A stretch of 64,000 nt of DNA, from contig NC_063181.1 of assembly GCF_023159225.1 (NCBI RefSeq), forward strand, positions 21,354,073 through 21,418,072. The letters are read 5' to 3'. This document shows positions 11,726 through 24,751 of this stretch, one piece after another. The translations under genes and the position numbers were made by a program. Position 1 is the first letter of the stretch; the number at the start of each line of letters is the position of its first letter. The notes below the pieces were generated by a model that did no database searches, was not told where the DNA came from, and saw only the letters and a list, made by a program, of their open reading frames with translations. This DNA comes from Perognathus longimembris pacificus (lineage: Eukaryota; Chordata; Mammalia; Rodentia; Heteromyidae).

Positions 11726-14084
11726 AAAACTAAAAAAAAAATTAAGCACTGAACAATGCTTCCTGAAGATAATGATATATGATTAGAAATGATTCTTTCA
11801 TCTCCCAATGCAAATAACTACTATGCTATTTTGATACCATTTAAATGATAGCATATTACTACTTCTTAAAATTATTACTAAGTTTACCAAATTGTTTTGA
11901 ATATAAATAATTATTCAATGTTATTATTTTCTTAATTGGGAAGCTAAATTCATGTTATTTTAACAATTAGTCACGAAGACTTTAACTAGAACTATTTTAA
12001 TCATTTCATTTTATTTCAACCTTAAATGTGATTTCATATAAATTGAAGATTGGTATTCAAATGTTAGGGTACCATGTGGTATGTGAAGGACTTCCAGTCA
12101 TAACTCAAGTCTGTTGACACTTTGCCCATATGCATTGACATATTGCTTGGTATCCAGGGGGCCTTGGGGAAGAAATGGAGCATGACACTAACTTGCTCAC
12201 ACTCCTGTATTTTCATGACTCTTTAATAAGTAAAACTTTCATAGTTTCAGCAGCTTTCCCATTAAAAGCATGTCTAAGGAGGTCTAAATGTATGTGAGCC
12301 AAGTTTATAAGCTACAAAATATTTTAATCTTTAGTGGATATCATTTAAAGTGTTATAAATTTTCGGGACTATATAGAGTGCTGTGATAACACTTGAATTT
12401 CAGAAGGAAATTCCATTAGTAAACATGACATATAGTATAGATATAATAAAAATTCAGTTTAGAATTTTGCAAATACCTGTTTCTACCTGAGGAAATGACA
12501 GTTGTCTTTGTTGTTGTTATAGTTGTATAGTATTTCAATCTCCCATATGCGTATTTTTCATTTTCTAAGTAGTTATTTTATTGACTTTTGTACTAGACTT
12601 AAGGATTCAAAAACAATTTAGAATTTTAGCAGACATATATGATGTCTTATATCAAGAATTAGAAAATTTATGCTTTATACAAAAATCTATTGACAATATT
12701 CCTTGTGTTAAATTTCTAGCTCATAATGTAATGTTGTTTTAGAAATAAATGTATTAAAACCTAGAATAGAATAGCAATGCTGAGCTTGGATGACATTCAG
12801 GTTTATTGAGCACTTAAAACTTCACCATTTTACATACATTATTTTCAAATGAAGAAGTAATTTTGTTTGCATATTTCTATGTAAATGGACCTTTTTATAC
12901 TAATATTGTGTAATGGTGAACAGATAACAGACTTGTTTCTTGTTTGATAAAGTGCTGCAATAAGATGTTATTTCTCTAGAATTAAAATAGATGCTAAAAA
13001 GGTAACAGCAATCACATACTAAAATTATATTTTAGAATGACAAAAATACATCTTGTGATAAGCAATACAAGATCAACATCCAAATAAAATTTTTTCACTG
13101 CCCAATAATTCCCCAAGAGTTTATCACTGATGTTAGTGAAAAGTCAGGGACTCAATTCTTTATATGTCTCCATTTCTTCTCACTGTGCCTGGCTCTCTCT
13201 CTTTGTGTCTTTTCCTCTTTGGATTTCATAATGTCTATATCTCTGTGAGCACTATAATCCATCTCCCTCCCATGTGTCAAAATCCCTCAATAGAAAACAA
13301 ATTCTTGACTTTGAGCTTGGAGTAAATCATAGAAATAAATCAGTGCATGTCCAAATGGGATTTTGACACCAACTGTATCACCACAAAACTGAGACATCCA
13401 CAATGCCAAAGGGCCATAACAAACTTCAGGCACAATTTTTAAGTGAGTGAGAAACTTTCCTTTCAGCAACACTTTTCTTTGTATGAAAGCCTTCTATCTC
13501 AGAAACTCGGGGTTTTTTTTGTTTTTTGTTTTTTGTTTTTTGTTTTTTGTTTGCAGGGGAGGTATTTTATGTTACAGAAGAGTGAAATATTAAGTTCATT
13601 ATTACTGAGTAGGAAATCATATAACCAGTATAACTTAATATAACCTGTTTTTGAAATGGCAGTTTAAAGACGTCACCACAGTGAAAAAGAAAAAAAAAAC
13701 AACTGCAAATTCATTTAAAAAAAAGAAATTTTGAATGCAAAAGAGAATTCTTACAATTTTTATTTTAATTTCAATGTGGAAGTACTATTTTCTATACATT
13801 TCAAAATTACACTCCAGTAGGCATCAGTAGCAAATTTTTCCTCCTTGTCTTTTGCTCCCTCCACTTCTTCTTTATTCAATATTTACTTCCTTTACTACTT
13901 TCATAGCTTATTCTCTACTTATTGAGCAATTGAGATTGGTCATGAAATTCAATCAGAGTGCAAGTATATAATTAGGTATTTTATCCAATATAGAAAAGTT
14001 ATCATTTGATTTAATTGAAACTGGCATCTATGAAGATCCTTCATCCTCATTTGTGCCTGAAAAATAGGCTCTAAAAGATAAAGT
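11726..14084. other. Unique AT-rich sequence with a GTTTTTT repeat
   Basis: No gene is seen. A short tandem array of T runs broken by single G lies at 13511-13552 (roughly 7-bp period). The open frame at 13443-13643 crosses this array and is not supported as coding. Confidence 0.55.
13511..13552. repeat. GTTTTTT short tandem repeat
   Basis: About five units of one G and six or seven T. It could be the degenerated tail of an old retroposon on the minus strand, but no body is recognisable next to it. Confidence 0.85.
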
Positions 14085-14099
14085 TAAAAAAAAAAAGAT

Positions 14100-14318
14100 G
14101 GGGCTGGGGATATAGCCTAGTGGCAAGAGTGCCTGCCTCGGATACACGAGGCCCTAGGTTCGATTCCCCAGCACCACATATACAGAAAACGGCCAGAAGT
14201 GGCGCTGTGGCTCAAGTGGCAGAGTGCTAGCCTTGAGCAAAAGGAAGCCAGGGACAGTGCTCAGGCCCTGAGTCCAAGGCCCAGGACTGGCCAAAAAAAA
14301 AAAAAAAAAAAAAAAAAA
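14100..14318 (+). mobile_element. Dimeric ID-like SINE
   Basis: The left half starts ggggctggggatatagcc, with a Pol III A box (agcctagtggcaagag) and a B box (ggttcgattcc at 14158-14168). The right half (about 14192-14291) is a second tRNA-like unit starting ggccagaagtggcgctgtgg, with an A-box-like ctcaagtggcagag and a poor B box. An A-tail of about 25 follows. The flanks share an A-run plus gatg (14085-14100 and 14307-14322), consistent with a target-site duplication. This is among the least diverged copies here. Confidence 0.95.
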
Positions 14319-14322
14319 GATG

Positions 14323-14880
14323 AAGTTCATATATTGTGTTACTTTTGTGAATTTAGCGGCAAAAAAAAACCCAACCCCACAATATGGTGACAGGAACTTA
14401 AAGACAGACTAGCAGGAGCTAGCCTTATTACAGTGTATGGGTGAATTATTTTCTTTGAACATCTATATGAAAGATGCATTCAGAACACTAGCATTATAAA
14501 ATTCATATGGCTAACTATGGAGATCTTGTAAAGAATGATTTATACATAATTAAAAGTAATTAAATGCTGTAAAATCCAGCCTTTGTGTTTATGTTGTAGT
14601 ACATTTCCCTTTTGAATATCCTACAGCTAAATTGAAAGAATTCCTTTATGCTTTAGAAAAACCGAAGTAGCTTATACATTAAGTAATACTGCCACAGTAA
14701 TGTGATGGAAGTGGGTCGTTGGGAGGAAGTCTTGTTGTGTCTTGGTATTTGCAGTTTCCAATGGTTTTCAAGTTCATAAGGCAGACCTGTTCAATTGACT
14801 GAAGGCTGCATATGCACAGTCACATGAATTATAGGAAAAGATAAAAGTTAGAATGAACTACAGAAAGACATAGTAGCACA
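14323..14880. other. Unique non-coding sequence
   Basis: No repeat family or gene is recognised. The part near 14700-14740 (tgatggaagtgggtcgttgg) has a faint resemblance to old MaLR-type LTRs but not enough to call. Confidence 0.45.
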
Positions 14881-15170
14881 TAGTGCAGTTAGAATTCCAA
14901 CATGGACCCCCAGTCATTCTTCCCTCATGAAGTTATAGCTGCATTGAATGCTGACATCTTTCTTGCCATGCGCTAAGAGAATAAAAATAGAGTACAGCCA
15001 ATCAGAGATGACTCAAGCCAATGGTAACTAGAGTTTTTCCTAGGCCCTTCTACAGAACACTCACATGGCTAATCTTTGCTTTCCCGTCTTCCAGTGAGAG
15101 TTGTGATGATCTCTTTACTCTCCAGCTCCTCTGGAGATTGGAGCCACATGAATAAATTGTGCTGTGTCCT
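14880..15170 (+). other. Possible old solitary LTR
   Basis: The stretch has an LTR-like order of signals: a TATA-like aataaaaata at 14981-14990, CCAAT-type motifs (agccaatcag near 14998 and agccaatgg near 15015), and aataaa at 15152-15157 followed by a T/G-rich tail. It is more GC-rich than its neighbours. I could not define TG...CA ends, a target-site duplication or a known family, so this is a weak suggestion. Confidence 0.25.
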
Positions 15171-15790
15171 ACAAGAAAGTACCTCTAAGGAAGAAAAGGT
15201 ATTTGTATTAATCAGGATATTGTAAGCGTGGAGAAGTCATCTCCCAGTAGCTGATGTCAAAAATCACACATTTTTCAAGTTGAGGTTAATTTCTTATTAT
15301 TTAGAATGGCATAGGACTTTCAAATCAAACAGTACATTTATGGTCCTGCATAAATGTAATTTATTGGACTTTGGACAAGCATAATAGATTCAATCCTTTA
15401 CAAAGTTTAAGCTATGTGCTCTCAAAACATTTTACTTGGGCTTATTCCTATAGCTATGTACTGAATTTATAAACTTGCCAACTCAGGCCTGTCATTAGTA
15501 AAATGTAGATTATCTTAATAACACCTAACTACACATTTGGCTTTGAGGGGAAAATTATGCTTATGAAAACGGCTTTGCAAATTGTAAAATGCTGTACAAA
15601 TGTTGGTGGTTATTGCTCATAAAATCGTGTGTGCCCTTTCTCCACATCCAATTATAAATGCTTGATGAAAATGGCGGAAGTGGAGAGCAAGTATTGCAAA
15701 GTGAAGTGAATGGTGCTTAATGAATTATTAACAGCAATTATCCTCTGTGACTGTGCTTTATAAGCTTTGTGTCTGCCTGCTATGGTGTTA

Positions 15791-15815
15791 TGTTCTTGGG
15801 CATAACCCAAGAACA
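15791..15815. other. Perfect 10-bp inverted repeat (hairpin)
   Basis: The arms tgttcttggg and cccaagaaca are separated by five bases (cataa). No run of T follows on either strand and there is no associated gene, so its role is unknown. Confidence 0.7.
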
Positions 15816-18800
15816 CCTAACAGGAATTTATATCGGTAATCTTGTTTCTTTTAGATTCATGTGCTCTGTCACAGACTTGCTACTCAAATTTACCTGGCAA
15901 AAAAAAAAAAAGAGAGAAAAAGAGTAAACATTTCATTATGTACTAAGAGTGATACTTTGAAAAGGATTACACAAAAGTGAATTCCTATCATGGAACTGAG
16001 GAAAATACAGAATGGGCACCACAATTGCAAAACTATACATTTTGCCTCTATAAGCCAAATGTGATAAAAAAAAATCTATATCACAGCATGTACTTAAGGA
16101 AAAAAAATCCATATGACAAAGAATATAGTTCATTTACTAGCTTGTGGCTAGTTTGAACCACAGGCTACCAACTATCACATAGAATGCTTGAGATGTTCAA
16201 TTCACAAATAAATGTGTAAATCTAGAGTTACAAGTTGCAATCTTTCATTGACTTTTCATGGAATTCAGAGTATGGTGAGCCATATTCTGAGCTGAGTTTA
16301 CTAGAGTTAATCCCCAGATTCTCAACTCTGAGTTCAGGCAGATAACCGGCCTTTTGAATTCTATATTGTATGTGGACTATACTCTGAAGAGAAACTCCTC
16401 CTTTCCCCCAGACATTCAATGCTAAATGTAAATTTCTTATGAGGAAGAAGAGGTGGGCTTTAAACAATTTAAACCTCACAATCTACTGTTCCTCACCCTG
16501 GGAGAAGTAAGTGATATTCAATATCTAAATGGGTATTCATATCTCCAAGGAAAGGAATTACTTTACTAACTTTACCTTAGTTCTGACAGCGGTGGGAAAA
16601 ATTATTTCACTTTCAATTGAAAAATATTTCAATATGAGATAAAGGATAATTCCTATATATTTCACCACTGGAGTGCACAATGTTCATCAATAGAATGAGA
16701 TTTTTAGTGTAAATAATTTTGCTCTTTTATTCCCACCTAGCTTTCATATATAACCTTTTGTCTAAAGAATTAGAATCTCTTATCTATTTCAGATACTCCC
16801 ACTGAAGTGCACAGAATGATGTTGACTAGTGATCTAGTACTAGTGTCATAAACTCTAAGTACTTATCACTTGAATCCTTCCTGTTAATTATAGCAGTTTG
16901 ATGACCTTTAAGATAATCTTTTAAAATATATTAGTCCATCTTCCTAACATCTGAGCAATTCAATTGGCTACACATGCTTCCTTAGATATAGAGTTTAATA
17001 AGGGAAACAGATCGTTTATTAAACATATAGTTACTAAACATTCACTCATGTAGCCAGTCATTGACATTTATTCAGATGGTGATGACAAGGAACTGGGAGA
17101 TACAAAACTGATCTCATTGAAATTATCTTCACTGTGATAGTAGACAAAATAAGCATGTAAATGTTAATTACTGTGGAATAATGTGAAACAGAGGACAGAC
17201 ACAGCATAAGAGAGTGCTTCATTTATATTAACTACTTTATTTTTGTTCTTAATGTCAATGTATTCTTAATATTTGAAGAGAATTCCTGACAACCTTGTGA
17301 GTTCTCCAACTGTTACTGGAAAACACATGGTGGTTATATTGACTGGGTTTGTGCAATAGCTTAGTAATCTTCTTTAGCATATGAGTCACAAATAGCCCTC
17401 AATCATCGTTCTATGGCAACCTTGCTTCCCCTAGTATCATTAATTCAGTCAGCAGCCATCCGATTGCAGATCAATATCAGCATGGGCATTTGGAGGTGAT
17501 CCGGCAACAGTGAACTGTTGACTTGCTGTCATGCTTTGTGATATTATCCTACAATATCAGTGTGGTCATGTGTTGTCAGTATTGGCCGTTATTAGAAGAT
17601 CATCAATGTTGCCATACATTTTCTTTTCAGAATTAGTTATAGATGTTATTTCTCTTGTGTCTAGTAATTTAGTGGCTATTACTTTTAAAAGTTGATAAGA
17701 TTGAATATACCTCTAATAGTTTTACTTTAATACCACCTATTATTATAGTAATACTTTTTCTCTCTTTAAAAATCACTTATGCGAAATTCCTCTGGATCAG
17801 GACAAAAGCTAGGGCTATTGCTATAAAATTTAACTACACAGACTTTGGCTTTTCTCCAAAGTAATCTATAAGAAAGGAGAAAAATATATTTAAGCAATCT
17901 AAAACGTCAGGCTAGTGATGTAGAAATATAGAAGGTGATATTTTCTGCATCATCAGAGGCAACTGGTATAGGAGTTTGGATGCAAGAGGACTTCTATAGG
18001 ACAAGTGTGTTTAACTTTGCTAGAGAAGTGATTTAAAAGCACTGAATGTTTGAGGAAAAGAAATGAGATGGAGCAACAAGAACTAAATCTATGAGGTGGC
18101 AAAGCATTTGAGATGTTTCAGGGAATAAAAATAAGTCCAGGGTGCTTGAAGTGTTGAAATGGAGGGCAGAAAATTGGCTTAGATATTGCTAGGCAGATAA
18201 GCAGGAATCAGACCAGACAATGTCTAGCAGAACAGATAGAAAAGTTTGGAGTTTCCTCCTATGGGACAAAAGGAAATGAGCTCATGGGTTAATATAGGAG
18301 CTAGAAGACGTGTGTTTTAAATAAATCCTTGTGCTGCAGATTAGATTGGTGAGCAGGTAGATAAAAGACAAGAGGAAACATGATACATTTTACAGAAGAT
18401 CACTGGTATTGGGCATTGTTCCAAGTGACTTGTATCCAGAGATCAAGATGGCATAATTTGACAGGACTTAATGATTGATGGAATAAAGTTCATGAATGAA
18501 GGTTCACAATGAAACCCACTTACCTGCAAGTGAATGCAGAGTCATGACTTTTACCAAGATTGATACTGATGTGCCAGGATAACAATGAATCTTCTCCACA
18601 GGACATTGATCAGATTTAGTGTCCTTTTCTCAGGATTATTCAGAAGACTTTTTTTCAAGGCCCTTTTCAGATCAGAGGACTATAAATGAGGTCCCAGACA
18701 GAATGCAGCTTCTTATAGATTTCTCAAAAGGAGAGTTTATTACCTAGTGAGTTCTGGCTACAAATGTGGGTGTCATTACAAAAAGCAAAGCATTTAAGTT

Positions 18801-19165
18801 CTAGAAGTTACACAATGTCTGAAACAGCACACTGATAATATTTGGAAATTATTTTGTATGCATTTGTATAAGCTATATAATTTTTTAAATTATATATAGT
18901 TCCTCTCTGGTTCAGTGCCTTCTGAATTTTCAGTAGTATAAGGCTTCCACACTATCAAAAGACCTGAAAATCTTTAACTTTTCCTTCTCGCTTCTTTTTT
19001 CACAGTGCATCATTTTCTTTCTTTATTGGAAGGTGATACACTCTGGTATCAATGAAAAGTATATTCCTCATCACTCACAAGTCAGTTCCTGCTCCCTGAT
19101 TCTATATCTGTCATATGATTTAGCAGAGCTTAGATTTAAAACATCTTCTACTATTCAAAATGCCA

Positions 19166-19192
19166 TATATATATGTATATATATATATATAT
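19166..19192. repeat. TA-rich dinucleotide repeat
   Basis: An alternating AT run is broken by a single G. It is an ordinary microsatellite. Confidence 0.85.
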
Positions 19193-20145
19193 GTGCAAAG
19201 AAAGATGTATTGTTGGTGACACTGCTCTTCATATACTTGAAAAACCTAAAATGTAGTAAACAGGCCAGGAATACTTCCAGATGTTCGTTTTTCTCTTATT
19301 TATATACATGTGTCTCCTATATAAGTCTGTCCTTTGTTTCATTTTTTATAGATGTGGATATATAATAAGACTCTATTCCTCAAATCCTCAAACATACTGT
19401 GGATGTATCAGATGTATGTGAAGCAGTAGTGGTGATGTATAAAGATTAGAATACAAATTTCTAGATTAGCATGGAACTGCTTACATTATACAATAGAATT
19501 TGAAATGCATGTAGAATACTTGGCCATACCTACCCCAGCATATTGATTGTCAACCATGGTCCCCCGTTAGGCATGATGAGGACTTTTTTTAATTGAAAAG
19601 TCTGTTGCAGCCTGGCGGTTTCCCCTTCAGTGCACCCTCATTTTAGGATTCATCAATGTACTTTAAGAAATAAGATAGGTCTTATAATATCTAAAACTCA
19701 GAATCCTCTCTCTCTACACATTCAATTTGGTTCTTTCCTCTCTAGCTCTGTAATTACATGTTCTTGCCATTGTTCACAAGGCTTGACTAATCAGTCTTTT
19801 ATAAAATGTTTACGTAATATAGATTAGACAAGTCTTCTTATCTCGTTACATTGACCTGAGATATCTCCACACTAGAGAATTAGGAAACGTAGAAATGGTA
19901 CACCTTGACCTTGTCCCACAAGTTCCTGGTCAGCCCAAAAGAAGGTCTATGTCTTTAATTTTCAAGCTAAAGAGGAAAGTTAGACATACCTTCTTCATTT
20001 CTTCATAAATGTAATTGTAAATGTTTCCCATCCCTCTTTTTTCCATTTCATCAAATATCACAAAACAAACTCTAAGGCCACTTCTAGCATTAACTTTACA
20101 TATTTCTTTGACTGCAATTAATTCACATGTATTTAAAAGACAGTA

Positions 20146-20640
20146 GTGCTGGGTAACAGTAACTCTTGCCTGTAATCTTAGCTACTCAGGAGTCTGAGAT
20201 CTGAGATTCATGGTTCAAAGCCAGCCTGGTCAGGAAAGCCTGTGAAGCTTTGATTATTTTATTTTATTTTTTGCCAGTTCTAGAGCTTGAACTCAGGGCC
20301 TGAGCACTGTCCCTGGCTTCTTTTTGCTCAAGGCTAGCACTCTACCACTTGAGCCACAGCGCCACTTCTGGTGGTTTTCTGTATATGTGGTGCTGACGAA
20401 TGAAACTTAGGGCTTCATGTATAAGAGGCAAGTGCTCTTGCCACTAGGTCATATTCCCAGCCTGTGAAATTTTAGCACCAGTTAACTACCAAAAAAAAAA
20501 AAAAAAAGCTGGAAGAAGTGGACCTGTGGCTTAAATGCTAGAGTAGTAGCGTTGAGAAAAGAAAAAAACAAAACAAAACAGTAACATTATAAGACAACAT
20601 AGGGACAGTGCCAAGGCCTTGAGTTCAAGCCCCAGACCAG
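20146..20640 (+). mobile_element. B1/ID-like composite SINE, interrupted by a second SINE
   Basis: The 7SL-derived B1-like half lies at 20146-20254 (cctgtaatcttagctactca, then ggttcaaagccagcctggtc). The sequence then continues at 20464 after a nested minus-strand SINE, through a linker and an A run (20491-20508), into a tRNA-like right half (about 20509-20640) ending gagttcaagccccag. This resembles the B1-dID composite described from several rodent families. Matching agcctgtgaa at 20239-20248 and 20459-20468 marks the inserted SINE's target-site duplication. Confidence 0.85.
20255..20463 (-). mobile_element. Dimeric ID-like SINE nested in another SINE
   Basis: This is the reverse complement of the dimer seen at 14100. 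Its tail is the T-rich DNA at 20255-20271, the right half lies at 20272-20375 and the left half ends at cccagcc (20457-20463). The left-half B box is degraded (gaatgaaactta on the plus strand), so the copy is moderately old. It interrupts the composite SINE at 20146-20640. Confidence 0.9.
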
Positions 20641-20652
20641 CACACATGCATG

Positions 20653-20689
20653 AGCTCACACACACACACACACACCACACACACACACA
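20653..20689. repeat. CA dinucleotide repeat next to a SINE tail
   Basis: Two CA runs broken by one CCA follow directly on the 3' end of the composite SINE, where its A-tail would have been. Confidence 0.95.
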
Positions 20690-22290
20690 AAACTGTAGAT
20701 TAATTGTAATATTTCCACAAAATCTTAGTGCATCCAGTTCTTTGTTGTTAAAAAAAAGTAAATATTATATGTACCTTTCATTGCTTAAGTCAAAGTTTCC
20801 TTGGCACTTTCTTTTAACTGTAGAACACAGCATTGATAATATCAATTCAGAATAATACATTTCACTGGAAGTAACAATGATACTGTATTTCACACCAGTC
20901 TATAAAAGAAATACCATAGATCACTTAATGCCAATGTTATATTGTAACATGTGGGTTTTGTAATCATAATTACAGCATATTAATTATGCATTCACCAAAA
21001 TTTTCCTGAGTCCTTAAGAAGTAAATATGTTATGTACATTCTCATGTACCTGCAGGTCATTTCATTACTTAGTGTGTAGCATTTTGGCTTATTCATTCAA
21101 TGACTTATTTTTTTAAAAAAACTATTAAAAAATGGAAAAGAAATAAAACAATAAAAAGTTTAACTTTTGAAATATTTTTCTATAGACATCCTGGTATTTT
21201 AATGTCCTATAGATAATGAGAATAGTAGATGGTCTAAAATTTCAATGGAAGAAAGTAGCCATGTTGTTAGCAATAAGAAATTATGGATTTCAAACTAAAC
21301 CTCCATTTAGTGATTTAGTCATTTAGTGAGAAAATAGCTAACAAATGCACCCTGTTTCCCCCCTCCCTGGCCAAGTTTTCCTTGGTGATCAGATCTTACT
21401 CTGTAATGAAGGAAACAATACTATTATTACTTGCTCATGGAGTGTCTGCTTTTCATTTCTCCTGTAATTTATCTTCAATTGCACTGGTATTGATTTCTTG
21501 GGGAAAATTGCATAATCCCCAAGGAGATTTTTAAAGGACTAATCTTAGTTTGTGCATATATATATGTATATATATATACATATATATATTCTCCCCCCAC
21601 TAGTTTATTCTTCCAGTGATTTATCTACCTAATAACATTATAGATAAAACCAGGTCTTTCAATTTATTTCTTCAAGAGCTATTCATGTTTGAGCATGCTT
21701 TGTCCTTAATTGCCTGGGGAATTTTTAGATAGCCCTGCCTTTAGTGGTTTGAAACAAGCTACAATATAAGTAATTAAGGGACTGAGGAACACAACTCTAC
21801 AAATTGCTGTTTTACCTCCATGTGTGATATTTAACTAATTGCTCATTGGAGCTCAAACCTTTAACTTCATCGATGCAAGTGCTTGAAAGTGAATAAACCT
21901 TGCTTTTCTGTTTATTAAACTAAGACAGGGTGATAGTGGCCAACCTGATCCTTCAGACACTTACTCTATACAGTGCACCTATCATCCACCATTCCTAAGA
22001 AAACTGTGACATGCTTTTGACTTCAATAAAAAAAGCTGAAGGATACAATGCAATTTGAGTTTCCACAGAGAAAATAGATTGAACACTTAGCTGTCCATGC
22101 CTAGCCATGCCACCTTAACTTCTGTGGTTCTGTGACTTCCTTGATAATGTCAAGGTTTATGTTTGATGACCGTCAACAGATACTTCTTATTTCTTCATAA
22201 GGAATAAAGGGAATGTATATGTATTGAAATAATGACTAGTACCATTCAAGTATTGTCATAAAATATGTACTGCTTTCCTTGGAATAATTT
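20690..22290. other. Unique AT-rich sequence with AT palindrome
   Basis: No gene is seen. An alternating, self-complementary TA/GTATATAC run lies at 21557-21590. No recognisable young transposon is present. Confidence 0.5.
21557..21590. repeat. Self-complementary AT repeat
   Basis: Alternating AT with symmetric G and C interruptions can fold back on itself. It is an ordinary AT microsatellite. Confidence 0.85.
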
Positions 22291-22292
22291 AT

Positions 22293-22490
22293 TTTGGTAT
22301 TGGGGCTTGTGTACTGCCCCTTAGCTTTCCTTTCAAGGTTGACACACGACTTGACTTACAGCTCCACTACTTTGGCATTTTTTGTTTAATAAAAGATAAG
22401 ATTCTCACAGACTTTCTTGCTACTTTCAAATTGAGATTCTCAGAACTTAGCCTCCCAAGGAGCTGGGATAACAGGCATGAGCCACCAGAA
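22293..22490 (-). mobile_element. Old B1/ID-like composite SINE
   Basis: On the plus strand it begins with an ID-like half (ggtattggggcttgtgtact) and ends with the reverse complement of the B1-like half (agcctcccaaggagctggga, then acaggcatgagccaccag). It is strongly diverged, and the Pol III boxes are only partly recognisable. Confidence 0.75.
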
Positions 22491-24738
22491 GTTATATTAC
22501 AGTATTTTTAAAAGACTATTAATGATTTCTCTTGCTAGATATATTGATGACAGTAAATCCTTTCCCTAAACTTAAATAGTAGAGGAATATTTTTGGTCAA
22601 TCTGACAAATGCTGCTGAGTGTATGGTATTCTTTGCGAAGAAAGGAAAAATGCATTTTGTGTCTACTTAAAAACAAATTCTGGAAGTGGAAGGTTATGAA
22701 CTTGCACTTCTGAAGTTCACATCTCCCACTGCAGACCCTGCTTGTGCCTGCTCGTATTTCTCACTGTGCTTATTTCCCTTGAAATTTTATTCACAAGTCC
22801 CCCTTCTTGCCCCCCCATACCCCTCCACTATGGTTTGGAACCTGCTATAATAGAGATGGCCCCCAAAAGAAAAATCTACAATGTGTAATGACTCTTAAAA
22901 CCCTCTCTGAAAAAAATAATTTAATGTCTTGTTGGTCAATTTCTTCTTCCCAAGGCCTTAATCTGCAGGCACAATGTAGCCTCACCACTGCCTGTAACAG
23001 AGCTATCAAGGGTATACCCCTTTCGACAGAATGCATCCTGCTTTGATCACAAGCTTGATGATTTCATTCCTAGAAGGCTGGCAGTTGAGCGGGAGAAGAC
23101 ACAGTTGAAATATTCTCTAAGGCTTTTTGTGCATGTGGTGTTTTGGTTTTTGGTTTTGTTTTGTTTCCAACTAGGGGAGGAAAACAAGAGATTTAAATCA
23201 TGAGCAGGTTCTACAAAGGAGACATGTTTTAGAGCAGTAAGAAATAACAGTATTTTTATTCACAGGCACTAGAAGCTCCTTTTCATCCATCCCAGCCTGG
23301 GGTGCTGAGTCTGCAGTGCTACTCTGCAGGCACCTGAGGTTTCTTTTTGTTTTGCTTTGCTTTGTTTTGTTTTGTTTTGCTTTTTAAAACTATGATGCTC
23401 TGGAGGAAAAAAAAATGTGTAAGAGACAAAAAATAACTGCTCTTATTAGGTCTCGTCAACCATCTGGCATAGAATTTATTTATTTATTTATTTATTCTAC
23501 ACTTTTACAAAGGAAACATTTGTTTTTGGCATTGCCACTGGCTTGTAAGTCATCCATCTTTATTGGAAGGCAGGTTCTTTCCACCACTTGGTGGCAGTAG
23601 AGTCACATACTTATGATTATTCATGCACCTTCCACTAAAGAGGAAGACATGGAGTTTCAGTGTTAGATTTATCCACTCTCCCAATATTCCTCTGTCCTTC
23701 ATTCAAAAGAGAAGATTATCTGTGCATCAGTGGTTTCCTCTGCATGCATCCAGCTCTGTGAATCTTCCACTTTTATTGCCTTTTTTTTTTTATTTTCAAG
23801 AATATACCTGAACAAATTTCCAAGTAAATATTACAGGCATCGTGCAGCATAACTTGTTTTTATTTAAAATGACCCATAGAAAAACATTTTTGTGAGGGAA
23901 TAAAATATTTAATATATTCTAATTTTTTAAACATATGCTAAATTCATGAAAATAAAGTTTCAATCTGTCTCTTGATTTTTTAATCAGAGATACAGCATAT
24001 ATAATTCAAACCTTTCTGTACATCACTACATGAATTACCTAATAGATTTACCTAATATCTACATTAGACTTTCAGGAACTAACTGTATTAAAAAGGGTGC
24101 AGTTTATACTGTTATACTTTTTGTCTGATTTAGAACAACTTACGTTTATCAATGTAGGATCTTCTGTAGAGATCACTTACTAGCTTAAGAACTGGTGGAA
24201 TTCTTATGTAGGAATAGTGTAGCCTATCATTTCATATGTTTTTGGCAGTTTTTCATGTTCCTAACTGTCTTTTTCACCTTCTTAAAAACATGAAGGGCAG
24301 GATCTGCAATTTAGAAGAAAAAATCAATTATTTCCTATTTTGCATTATTTTCTTGTCTAATATAAAGAATAAAATTCAAGCTCTAGTAAGGAAATGCCCT
24401 CTAACTAATCTTTTGCATATGGAAAAGGTGACATTTTTCATTTATTTGGCTACCGATACAGTCTTCCTTGAGCATGCTCTGGTTGATTCACCCGTCTCCA
24501 GATGTTTAAGCCAGCAAGAGAATTCCTTAATATTATTTAGGAGTGACCACCCTCCTCTCTCTCATTTTCCTCACTTATATGCGCTCCCAGGAGCTCTACC
24601 ATTCTCTGAGTTCTGAAGAAGTATTCAATCCTTGCAAAGGAAAAGAACCCTTTGGAAAGAGAAAGTGAACAAAAAGAAATTGAGAAACATGGATCTTATT
24701 TATTTGGGATGACTAGATTATTTTTATTTTATTAATTT
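22491..24738. other. Unique non-coding sequence
   Basis: No gene is recognised. The region 22740-23060 is somewhat richer in GC but has no splice-bounded open frame that I can support. A TTTGT array (23342-23385) and a TTTA array (23480-23497) are present. Open frames at 22807-23046 and 24236-24616 lack known domains. Confidence 0.5.
23342..23385. repeat. TTTGT / TTTGC short tandem repeat
   Basis: About eight 5-bp units with C/T variation. It is probably the remains of a retroposon tail, with no body seen. Confidence 0.85.
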
Positions 24739-24751
24739 TTTGTTTGTTTTG

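Larger units (their letters stand above)
15171..20140. other. Unique AT-rich non-coding sequence (5 kb)
   Basis: No recognised transposon or gene. Visible details: a perfect hairpin at 15791-15815, an A run at 15899-15911 and a TA run at 19166-19192. Short open frames (15936-16133, 16228-16479, 19033-19365, 19630-19827) show no domains. This is the longest transposon-poor part of the window. Confidence 0.5.

Noticed and set aside
14100..14318. tRNA gene candidate with good A and B boxes
   Set aside because: It is the tRNA-like half of a SINE with a second half, an A-tail and a target duplication; the same sequence occurs nine times.
22807..23046. Opposing open frames in a slightly GC-richer patch as a possible host exon
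   Set aside because: No consistent splice sites or protein similarity could be recognised by eye.
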